Source: Candidula unifasciata (Eukaryota; Mollusca; Gastropoda; Stylommatophora; Geomitridae). Taken from it: a stretch of 64,000 nt of DNA. A model generated the notes under the pieces. That model saw only the letters and a list, made by a program, of their open reading frames with translations, made no database searches and was not told the origin of the DNA. Shown piece after piece: positions 22,769-34,700 of this stretch (its first letter is position 1; each line of letters begins with the position of its first letter). Position numbers and translations under genes: made by a program. Where the stretch lies: NCBI GenBank assembly GCA_905116865.2, contig CAJHNH020008545.1:165001-229000 (forward strand), in the 5' to 3' direction.

Positions 22769-25700
22769 ACTCTTTACCCCTCTCTAGCTTTGTCCCATAT
22801 ATCTCTCTTTCTTACTCTGTCTGAAACTCTTTATTCCCACTCTCTCGCTGTTCATTTTTTTCAGTCTCTCTGCTGCTCTTTCTGATTCTCTGTCATTCTC
22901 TCTCTCTCTGCCAGTCTCTATCTGGCTGTCTTGTCAGCAGTACTTTTTTTTATGGTACATTCAGTATTCAAAGCTTAGATCATAACTGTATTATCTTGAC
23001 TGCCATATAACCTAACTAAGATGCCAGCCTGTCTGCTCAGTGTTTTCTTGGTATTGGGTGAGCTCCCATAGTTGGTACTTTATCTTTAGTTGTTTTTGTT
23101 TAATGCTCAGTGCGTGGCATCTATTGCTTCATGTCTGTTCTGCTCATCCTCACTCTCCATCTGTGTCTCCCCCTCATTATAGCTGTCTATCTCTGACATA
23201 CTCTTCTTTCCCCCCCCTCGCATCCCTGTCTCCTACTCTTCTCTTTCTCTCTCTCTCTCTCTCCCACACACTTTCTTTCTCACTTGCTTTCTCTCAAACT
23301 CTCATCATACTTCTTCCTCCCACCCCATCACACTTCTGTCCTCTGAGGGATTTGTCTTGATTCTTCTGTCCATGTCTGTCTACGGCCTGTTTTGTCGCTG
23401 TTCTGTCACGGATATTCTATAACTTATTTTCTTTCTCTCTTAGTCTCTTCACTGCTTTTTCTTCCTCTTTCTCATTCTCTTCCTTTATCTTTTCTCCAGA
23501 TCTCTTCATTCTTTGTTGCTTCATTTGTTCTCTCTCTAGCATTCTCTTTTTCCAACTCCCTACCCTCTTTCTGTAAATCGCCAATTTCCTCTCTCCCCCC
23601 CCCCCCCCCCCCCCCTTGAATAAGATAATAAGATAATTGCAACACTGTGCAACAAAAGCCATGTCTTATGTGTCCCATGCATTTACCTGCATGAGAATGT
23701 TCTCAACAGCCGGTTGCATTTGTTCACTACCATTGTTTGCTGTTTGATTAGGATTATGGTTATGATTCTCATTGTTGTATTGTAATTGTGCATGAAGCAG
23801 GCAGCTAGAATGTTGAATAGAGGATTTGTTGGATGTTTCTGCCTGTCCCATTGTTGCATGGTGCTTGTTTGTTGGTAGTTCTTTCATTATTTTGTGTTTG
23901 TGTATTCATACTAGTATGCATTTGCTCAGTGTCTTCTTTGTAATTTGTGTTCTGTCACTGTGCATATGTACAGAGACTCAGTCTGTCTCTTTGTATATGT
24001 ATGCAAGCCTTTAAAACAGATGTTTGTCACATACATACATACATACATACATACATACATACATACATACATACATACATACATACATACATACATACAT
24101 ACATACATACATACATACATACATACATACATACATACATACATACATACATACATACATACATACATACATACATACATACATACATACATACATACAT
24201 ACATACATACATACATACATACATACATACATACATACATACATACATACACGCATGCATGCACACATACATACATACATACATACATACACGCATGCAT
24301 GCACACACACATACACACACATACATACACATATATACACACACATACATACACACACACATATATACATACACACTTACACACGCATGTGCGCGTGCAG
24401 ACACACACACATGTATTAAAATGTCTCTCCATCTCTCTCCATTTGTATCTCATGTATGCTTATGAATAACTGTCAGTTAATCTTTCTCCTATCTCTCTGT
24501 TTTCTGTTGCTCTGGCTGTCTATCTGTGTTTGTCTCACTGTCTCTGTGTCTTTGTCTCTCTGTCTCTCTCATTGTTTGTGCACATTTAGCATGTGCTGTT
24601 TCACTTTGTGTACTGTTTATATTTGTCTCTGTCATTGCATTTCGATCTGTTTGACTCTCTCACCTATTCCTCTCCATCACCTGTATTTGCACCACTGGCA
24701 TGTTTGCCTAGTTGATAATCTTCTTCAGTGCTTCTCTTATCTTCATCTCTTGTCTTATCAGTCCATCTGCATTGATCGATCAATTTGTACTCTCCAAGCT
24801 GCTACTTAAATCATACCATCCTGAGATTTAAAAAGAAACAAAATCTCAACCTGGATGCCAGACTAACAAGCTAGATCCCAGATACCCTGTGTAACCTCCA
24901 GCAGACCATTTCCCTGCCTTCAGATGTATTGAGCACTAGGGTTGCACCTGTATTTTATAGCATCATGCCGGCCACCTTTACTTCCCAATTAAGGCTAGGT
25001 CTCATGGGAACCAAGACAATTTAAAAACAAAACCTTAGCTTCGTCAGGACCTGAGCCCACAACCTTCCAACCTGTGACGGGGCGTCTAGCCGCTACACCG
25101 TGGCGGCTCCAGTTTAACCTCAGAAGAAGTTATAATGAAGGCTATCTGTAACAGCTAGACCAGGCAAAAGTAACCATGGCGAATCCGCATCTTGTTCCAT
25201 GATGACGACAATGTGAAAAATATTTTCACCGTGTGTCAGTCATATATCTTATTCTTACTCTTGTTATCCAGCTGAACTCCAGGGAAAAGTTCTGAATGTT
25301 CATCCACTTCTGGACTCTAGACTGGCTCCAGAACCTGAGTGTTGCATGCACATCTGTTTGTTTTAGAATCCAGAAGCCATGAGTTGTTAACCCTTAGGCT
25401 CGGTATTATGGATATCGCAACCTTTCGGCCTTGATTCTATTGTAAATACCGTCAATCTGGGAGAAAATGTGGCTTTCCTGCCCACCCCCGGGATTGAACC
25501 CGGACCACAAGGAGTTCGTCACCCGGTCTCCACGCAATCCAGTTTAGCCAATTACGCTAGAGAGCCGGGCGATCACATCTGTTTTACAGTTCTTACTCAT
25601 TTTTGTGTCGAGTGTTAGTTTCCTGCCTCTCAAACTTGGTGGAAGATTGATGCATGATAAGGTAGACATTGTCGGGGTCTTGTTGTAGAATATGTACACT

Positions 25701-28700
25701 TTGGATCACCAAAGTTTGGTGAGACTAATGTAGCGAGTAGTGACGAGGGAATCTGGCCTTTACTCAATGCTCAGAGAAAAGGCAAGACGGATGTTTAATC
25801 AGAATGCTACTTGTACTATTGGTATTGGAATTCTGTGTTGGCTGCTGAAGATGAGGACGGAGCACTTAATGGAAATGCCCTGAGTGCTGTGATGTCAGTT
25901 CTTGAATCAACTGAACTGAACATTGTTTTCTGCCTGTCTTGCGTTTTACCATTATCACACTTATTCCGTTATTTAATGAGATGATGTTTCATATTTGCAG
26001 GTGAATGCTAACAAGCGTGATGCCTTCTTCAGGACAGGCGGCGATGGGCCCACAACAAAATTTGACCCCACAAATCGTTATCCAGGGCACGACCGCGACC
26101 GTGACCGTCTGATTAAGAAAGAGGAGAACCACATATCTCCCAGTGAGATGGAGAAGGAGAAAGAGCGGGAGCGTAAATATGGGGCGGAGACACGCAAAGA
26201 ACTGGAAGGATATGTAGGATTTGCAAATCTTCCCAACCAGGTGTATCGCAAGTCGGTCAAGCGTGGTTTTGAGTTCACCTTGATGGTTGTAGGTGAGGCG
26301 TGTGTTTTTCTTTAGTCATTAAGATAAATGCTAATACTAAAACCGTCCACATTCAACCTGGTGTTGAATGTTTAATAAAACTACATCATAGCACTCAGGG
26401 ACACTCCCATAAGCGCTGCATCCCCGTCTTCAGTAGCAGAGAGTTCCAATTCCAATTCTACCAGTAACTGTCTGATTGCATATCCATCTTGCCATTCTCC
26501 GCTGCCCTGTTCACTCACTCCCAAAGGGCCTTCACAACATCTAGCTTGTCATACATCCGTTCACCACCAAGTGGTGATGAACCAGCCAGTCTATCTGCCT
26601 GCTCATTTCCCAACAGACCACAATAACCTGGAAAAAATATCTTAAGGAAGTTAACCAGTTAGGACTTTTTGAAGCGATTCTTTTTTACTATAACCTGATG
26701 CAAATGGGGAAAAAGTGGAAGAGATAAAGAGAGAGACAGACAGATACAGTGTGTCAAATGGTGTAAAATTGCATGTGAAAGAGAGAAGAGGAGGGAAAGA
26801 GAGATAGATAGAGAGAATGTCATCAGAACTAGAAAAAAGAGCCATATCTGTAGAATGAATGTACATGCAAGTTCTGGAACAAGACTGAAGTCCAGAAGTG
26901 GCTGAACCATCAGAACTTTCCAACAGGGTTTACAGCCGAGTAACACTTAGAAGAAGAAAAATAATACAGGTGTGCTGTAACCCTGGGTACAGTAAAGTAG
27001 AATTTTCAAGAAAGTCATGTAACATATAATTTCAGTCCCCTGATAGGAATAAAACAGTGTTTTTAGTGAGAGAGAGAATATGATAAAGACAGATCTTTAT
27101 CACAGTTAGAATACAGGTTGCTAACCCTGGATATAATAAAGTTGAACTTCAAAAGAATATCTAAAAAAAATCATAGCGATCTCATGAGTGGAGTGAAATG
27201 TTTTTTTTGTTTATATACAGTGTGTGGGAATGAATGAGTGAGAGAGAGTGAGTGTGAGTGAGAGAGATAGAGAGAGGACTATTATCAGAAAGCAAATGTG
27301 CTCTAATCCTGCTTTTAAAAAAAAAACGTCTAATACGTTCCACTCATCTAAATGGAAGGCAGCAATGTTTTTCTAATGTACATACGGTTGTGGCTGGGAG
27401 TGAGAAAGAGAGAGAGAAAAAAATTGCTAGTGTCATAAATTGAGCACATAAGCCCATCTTACATTAGGCCCTCCAAACCACTCTTTTTTTTTTTCACCCA
27501 GCAATTTTTGTTTATAAAAAGGTAAAAGCCGGGAGATGTTACCAGCTTCAGTGCGCATGGTTATAAACCATAAGTGCTCTGTCACCAATACAGACAGCTG
27601 ATAAGAAACTGTCCGCCCGAACTCTGTAGCTACAGCAATGTTCCTCCATTTACTCCAGAGTGTTAACTCTGGTGCCCATTTCCTAGAGGCTGGGTGAACT
27701 CCGAGAACCGTCCGGTTTCGAACACCGGCCGTGGGCTGCATTGAGTCGCAGCTGGATGTGAAAGCAAGTCTCCTATCGAATGCGCTAATGCTGCCCCTTA
27801 TTTTTTTTTATTGTTTATGATTAATGCATGTTAAATTCATTTAGGAATAGGCATAATAATATGAATACTCTGTGCAAATAGATACAATCATTCTACACAT
27901 GCATATATACACATACGTACCTGTGTTATTACTTTTACTTAATTTTATGGGCCTCAGTAACGCATAGGCATATCTACGTAGGCCTATTACAGCCGTCTAA
28001 ACAGCATTATGTACGTCTTGGCAAACCAGTGTGCTGGGACTCCCTCGACACAAATGGCATTTTTATTTATGGTAGGTCACTTGTCATTCACAGATTAACA
28101 TGGGGCCTCATGCTCGTAGGGGCCCCTCAGGGTAAGTATCCAGCGGACCCCGTGCGTTAAGGTAGCACTGAGACCTGTTTGTGTACACACTGAATTATTT
28201 CCCTTTGCCCTCTGCTCCACAGGCGAATCCGGGTTGGGCAAATCCACTCTCATCAACTCTTTGTTTCTGACGGATCTCTACAGTGCCGAGTATCCGGGAC
28301 CCTCCCTTAGAATACAGAAGACTGTCAAGGTAATGGATGATTAGAACAACCTAAGTACATGTTTTCTGTGGCTTCACACACCAGTCATTAACTGTACCAC
28401 TTGAACCCTAGTTTCAGCAGCCACATATATATTAATTAATCCACTGAATTGTATCAGGTCTTGGTCAGATATGACTAAGCTACGGTATATAAGTAGCCAG
28501 TACCACCTGTCTTCTGTTAATGCCGATTGTTGGGTGGGGTATACTAAACCTGGAATCCCATATTGTGCCAGCGGCCTTGGGCAAAGGAGCACACTGGAAA
28601 GGATACTAACCTTATCCTAGGAAGAGAAAAGGCAACCTGAAAATCGTATGACAGGGCAGACCAGGCCATTAGTCTTGTCTGGCAACTGGCCTAGAAGGGA

Positions 28701-31700
28701 AGCTCTGACACGGGGATAGATAGAGCACTGCTCTTATGATCCGGTAGCTTCTGCAAAATGCTTTGTTCCAGACGTACTGGTGTTACCTTTCCTTTGGAGT
28801 AAAGAAGGCATGTCAAGAGAGGGATCACGATGCATGGGCAACATATGGTCTCTACAATACTGCCCAGGCTTTGTGCTATGGGGAGGATGAGCCATGGGCT
28901 GTGAGTTCCATGCCTTCTCATAGCGCGATATAGCACTCTCATCTATTAAGATGGAAAGGTGCCAATCAATTAATCAAATTATCAATCCACTAAATTGTGA
29001 CTGAGAAGCTTAGTGAAGGGTAGGAAGGGAAAGAAGTATATACACACACACACAAACTGGATGTTTTGGTGAGAGCCTTTATCAGCAAAAACCACACTAA
29101 CAACAACAAGGGGCAGAGTATCCTATACATTCATTTGCATGTTATTTAGCTACATTTCACCCACTGATGTCTATGGAAATTTTATGAGGTCAGGCCCCAA
29201 TCGCTTCCACAGCACATCTCTTTTACTTCTTCTTCTACCTTTCTACCCCCAATGGAGCACAGGCCTTCAACCAACTCACGCCAAGTCGTTCTATCCTTCG
29301 CTGTCGCATGCAGCTCTCATCATGTCCTCTCCATCTTTTTAACTTCACTCTCTGGCTCCTGTCTCCATGTGTCTTCTTTTTTTTTTTTTAACCTCTCTTT
29401 ATTTCTCATCCTAAAATACAAATCCTAAAATGATTCATTTCCTTTACTACTTCCATTCTTCTTCCTACACTGTACAAAGTTCTAATATTCCAGGTGCCAG
29501 TTCTGGAGATTTTCCTCGGTAAGAGGAGGTACTTCGACAATCCAGACCCCTGTCGATTTTCCACCTACCGTATCATACTTCTTCTACTAGAAGAGCCTCC
29601 CGTCATCCTGGTTGGCTGGGTTTTTCTTGTAACGTCTCTTCTACTGCTGTGTGTCCAAAAACCATAAAAATGGTTTACAAAAATAAGTATTTAACTACCA
29701 TACACTGAAATGAAACCTCAGGTTCTTGGACTCTGTTTTGGAGACCAATGAATAGACCCAATGCCTCTCACAGTGTGCCCCTCCAACAAGTACTTTGTAG
29801 GAGTTAATTGGTAGGAGTGTTTTCCTTCTAAGTCAGAGAGCCTGAGAGGCACGGAACCAACAATCTGCATACGAATAAGACAGATCTGCACACTGAATGC
29901 TCACAAAAAAACTCAAGTTCTGAAACAAGACTGAAGTCCAGAAATTGATGAACAAGCAGACATTTCCGCCAGAGTTTGCAGCTGGTGAACGCTAAGAAAA
30001 GAAGAAGTTGCCATTTAACATTCCTTTAACTGCATTGCAGTATTTTGGACCATTCTGCCTTCAGGTAGCCTCCATATATTACTTTTATGATGTTAATTTT
30101 CTTGACTAACATGTTTGCCAGGTTGACACCACGCAGGTGACACTGAAAGAGAACGGGGTTCAACTCAAGCTGACTGTCGTCGACACCCCGGGTTTTGGTG
30201 ATGCAGTGGACAACAGTAATTGGTAAGTCAAGAACAGATCCATAATTAATGCTAAATGTAATCTAGCAAGCTCAACTGAGGAAATAAAAAAGACGCACAC
30301 AAACACAATGGAACGTTTCGACCAAAGACTTTATGAACGGGGAGTTGCCGTGGCAGAGCGGCTAGACGCTCGCCACGGATCGAAAGGTCGTGGGTTCGCT
30401 CCCTGGCAGAGCTGAACTTCTTTCAGAAATGACCTTGGCTCCTAGGTCCACTCAGCCTTGAGTGGGTACACGGTGCAGTCCTGGGAAGTAAAGGTGGCCA
30501 GCATGATGCTGACCACATCACACATCTTGCGCCGATTGGTCTATACAATTATAGGTCCAGCCCTAAAGGCCTTTAAAAGGGTCCTTTACTTTTACTTCAT
30601 CAACTAAATACAGCACAAACTATGACTGGAAAAACTCAACCGACAAGGCAACAGAGCTTTAAAAAAAAAAACAAGTTCATCATGAAACCAAGAATTACAT
30701 AAGTATTCTTGTAATAAGATCCACTGCAGTCACCTCCATAATCAAGCTATGACACAGCAGTATTTGATAAGATTATGATGAGAACACACCAATGAGTGAT
30801 TAGTCATGACACCACATGAAAAGATATTGGAGGAAATGAAAAGTAACACTGGTGAGCTTCACATTATCACAAACACTGGACATATAGGGCTAGACCTATA
30901 TTTTTGTAGTCACTCAATGGGTGATGTGGTCAGTATCATGCCAGCCGCCTGTACCTCCCGTGACTTTCACCTGATACCCATTTAAAGGCTGGGTCGACCT
31001 GGGAACCGAGGTCATTTTAAAAAAAACAATGAATCCAGGTCTATTCAGATTTGAACTCAACCTTCTGATCCACAGGCAAGCATCTAGCTGTTACACCATG
31101 GCAGCTTCCCTGTATCTATTTATGATACAACATAAAGCTATTTTGCAATGTTAACATTTTCTTCTGTAACTATTCTTCATTAACTATATACAATATAAAT
31201 GTTACATGATTATGTTAATGGGTGTTACCTTTTTTCTTCCTTAACCCTCTCTAGCTGGTCTCCGGTCATAGACTTCATTGACAGCAAATATGAAGAGTAC
31301 CTCAATGCTGAGTCTAGAGTGAATCGGTCAACAAATGCTGACACCAGAGTACACTCCTGCCTCTACTTCATTGCTCCAACAGGACATGGGTAAGATGCTG
31401 GTTAGTTGTGGGCATACAGAACTTAGCAGTACTTCTAAGACATCTCCTAGCTAGTAGTTCTTCTAAGATATCTCCTAGCTAGTAGTTCTTCTAAGACATC
31501 TCCTAGCTAGTAGTTCTTCTAAGACATCTCCTAGCTAGTAGTTCTTCTAAGACATCTTCTAGCTAGTAGTTCTTCTAAGACATCTCCTAGCTAGTAGTTC
31601 TTCTAAGACATCTCCTAGCTAGTAGTACTTCTAAGACATCTCCTAGCTAGTAGTTCTTCTAAGACATCTCCTAGCTAGTAGTTCTTCTAAGACATCTCCT

Positions 31701-34700
31701 AGCTAGTAGTTCTTCTAAGACATCTCCTAGCTAGTAGTACTTCTAAGACAGCTCCTAGCTAGTAGTACTTCTAAGACATCTCCTAGCTAGTAGTACTTCT
31801 AAGACATCTCCTAGCTAGTAGTACTTCTAAGACAGCTCCTAGCTAGTAGTTCTTCTAAGACATCTCCTAGCTAGTAGTACTTCTAAGACATCTCCTAGCT
31901 AGTAGTACTTCTAAGACATCTCCTAGCTAGTAGTACTTCTAAGACATCTCCTAGCTAGTAGTTCTTCTAAGACAGCTCCTAGCTAGTAGTTCTTCTAAGA
32001 CAGCTCCTAGCTAGTAGTACTTCTAAGACATCTCCTAGCTAGTAGTACTTCTAAGACAGCTCCTAGCTAGTAGTACTTCTAAGACAGCTCCTAGCTAGTA
32101 GTACTTCTAAGACATCTCCTAGCTAGTAGTACTTCTAAGACATCTCCTAGCTAGTAGTACTTCTAAGACATCTCCTAGCTAGTAGTACTTCTAAGACATC
32201 TCCTAGCTAGCAGCACTTCTAAGACATCTCCTAGCTAGTAGTACTTCTACGACATCTCCTAGCTAGTAGTACTTCTAAGACATCTCCTAGCTAGTAGTAC
32301 TTCTAAGACATCTCCTAGCTAGCAGCACTTCTAAGACATCTCCTAGCTAGCAGCACTTCTAAGACATCTCCTAGCTAGCAGCACTTCTAAGACATCTCCT
32401 AGCTAGCAGCACTTCTAAGACATCTCCTAGCTAGTAGTACTTCTAAGACATCTCCTAGCTAGCAGCACTTCTAAGACATCTCCTAGCTAGTAGTACTTCT
32501 AAAACATCTCCTAGCTAGCAGCACTTCTAAGACATCTCCTAGCTAGTAGTACTTCTAAAACATCTCCTAGCTAGTAGTACTTCTAAGACATCTCCTAGCT
32601 AGCAGCACTTCTAAGACATCTCCTAGCTAGTAGTACTTCTAAAACATCTCCTAGCTAGTAGTACTTCTAAAACATCTCCTAGCTAGCAGCACTTCTAAAA
32701 CATCTCCTAGCTAGCAGCACTTCTAAGACATCTCCTAGCTAGTAGTACTTCTAAAACATCTCCTAGCTAGCAGCACTTCTAAGACATCTCCTAGCTAGCA
32801 GCACTTCTAAGACATCTCCTAGCTAGCAGCACTTCTAAGACATCTCCTAGCTAGTAGTACTTCTAAGACATCTCCTAGCTAGCAGCACTTCTAAGACATC
32901 TCCTAGCTAGTAGTACTTCTAAAACATCTCCTAGCTAGCAGCACTTCTAAGACATCTCCTAGCTAGTAGTACTTCTAAAACATCTCCTAGCTAGTAGTAC
33001 TTCTAAGACATCTCCTAGCTAGCAGCACTTCTAAGACATCTCCTAGCTAGTAGTACTTCTAAAACATCTCCTAGCTAGTAGTACTTCTAAAACATCTCCT
33101 AGCTAGCAGCACTTCTAAGACATCTCCTAGCTAGTAGTACTTCTAAAACATCTCCTAGCTAGCAGCACTTCTAAGACATCTCCTAGCTAGTAGTACTTCT
33201 AAAACATCTCCTAGCTAGTAGTACTTCTAAGACATCTCCTAGCTAGCAGCACTTCTAAGACATCTCCTAGCTAGTAGTACTTCTAAAACATCTCCTAGCT
33301 AGCAGCACTTCTAAGACATCTCCTAGCTAGTAGTACTTCTAAGACATCTCCTAGCTAGTAGTACTTCTAAAACATCTCCTAGCTAGTAGTACTTCTAAGA
33401 CATCTCCTAGCTAGTAGTACTTCTTAAACATCTCCTAGCTAGTAGTACTTCTAAAACATCTCCTAGCTAGTAGTACTTCTAAAACATCTCCTAGCTAGTA
33501 GTACTTCTAAAACATCTCCTAGCTAGTAGTACTTCTAAAACATCTCCTAGCTAGTAGTACTTCTAAGACATCTCCTAGCTAGTAGTACTTCTAAAACATC
33601 TCCTAGCTAGCAGCACTTCTAAAACATCTCCTAGCTAGTAGTACTTCTAAGACATCTCCTAGCTAGTAGTACTTCTAAGACATCTCCTAGCTAGTAGTAC
33701 TTCTAAAACATCTCCTAGCTAGTAGTACTTCTAAGACATCTCCTAGCTAGTAGTACTTCTAAAACATCTCCTAGCTAGTAGTACTTCTAAAACATCTCCT
33801 AGCTAGTAGTACTTCTAAAACATCTCCTAGCTAGCAGCACTTCTAAAACATCTCCTAGCTAGCAGCACTTCTAAGACATCTCCTAGCTAGTAGTACTTCT
33901 AAAACATCTCCTAGCTAGCAGCACTTCTAAAACATCTCCTAGCTAGCAGCACTTCTAAAACATCTCCTAGCTAGCAGCACTTCTAAGACATCTCCTAGCT
34001 AGTAGTACTTCTAAAACATCTCCTAGCTAGTAGTACTTCTAAAACATCTCCTAGCTAGTAGTACTTCTAAAACATCTCCTAGCTAGTAGTACTTCTAAGA
34101 CATCTCCTAGCTAGTAGTACTTCTAAAACATCTCCTAGCTAGTAGTACTTCTAAAACATCTCCTAGCTAGTAGTACTTCTAAAACATCTCCTAGCTAGCA
34201 GCACTTCTAAAACATCTCCTAGCTAGCAGCACTTCTAAGACATCTCCTAGCTAGTAGTACTTCTAAAACATCTCCTAGCTAGCAGCACTTCTAAAACATC
34301 TCCTAGCTAGCAGCACTTCTAAAACATCTCCTAGCTAGCAGCACTTCTAAGACATCTCCTAGCTAGTAGTACTTCTAAAACATCTCCTAGCTAGTAGTAC
34401 TTCTAAAACATCTCCTAGCTAGTAGTACTTCTAAAACATCTCCTAGCTAGTAGTACTTCTAAGACATCTCCTAGCTAGTAGTACTTCTAAAACATCTCCT
34501 AGCTAGTAGTACTTCTAAAACATCTCCTAGCTAGTAGTACTTCTAAAACATCTCCTAGCTAGTAGTACTTCTAAAACATCTCCTAGCTAGCAGCACTTCT
34601 AAGACATCTCCTAGCTAGTAGTACTTCTAAAACATCTCCTAGCTAGCAGCACTTCTAAAACATCTCCTAGCTAGCAGCACTTCTAAGACATCTCCTAGCT

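Noticed and set aside
23926..24469. Poly-(Tyr-Ile-His-Thr) and Met-Tyr-Val-Cys frames
   Set aside because: Translation of an ATAC microsatellite.
30339..30420. Functional tRNA gene
   Set aside because: A and B boxes are present but acceptor and anticodon stems do not close and the unit is part of a dispersed SINE. The same reasoning was applied to the heads at 1884-2118, 13448-13674, 18165-18400, 22131-22305, 25360-25573, 27635-27800 and 39948-42200.
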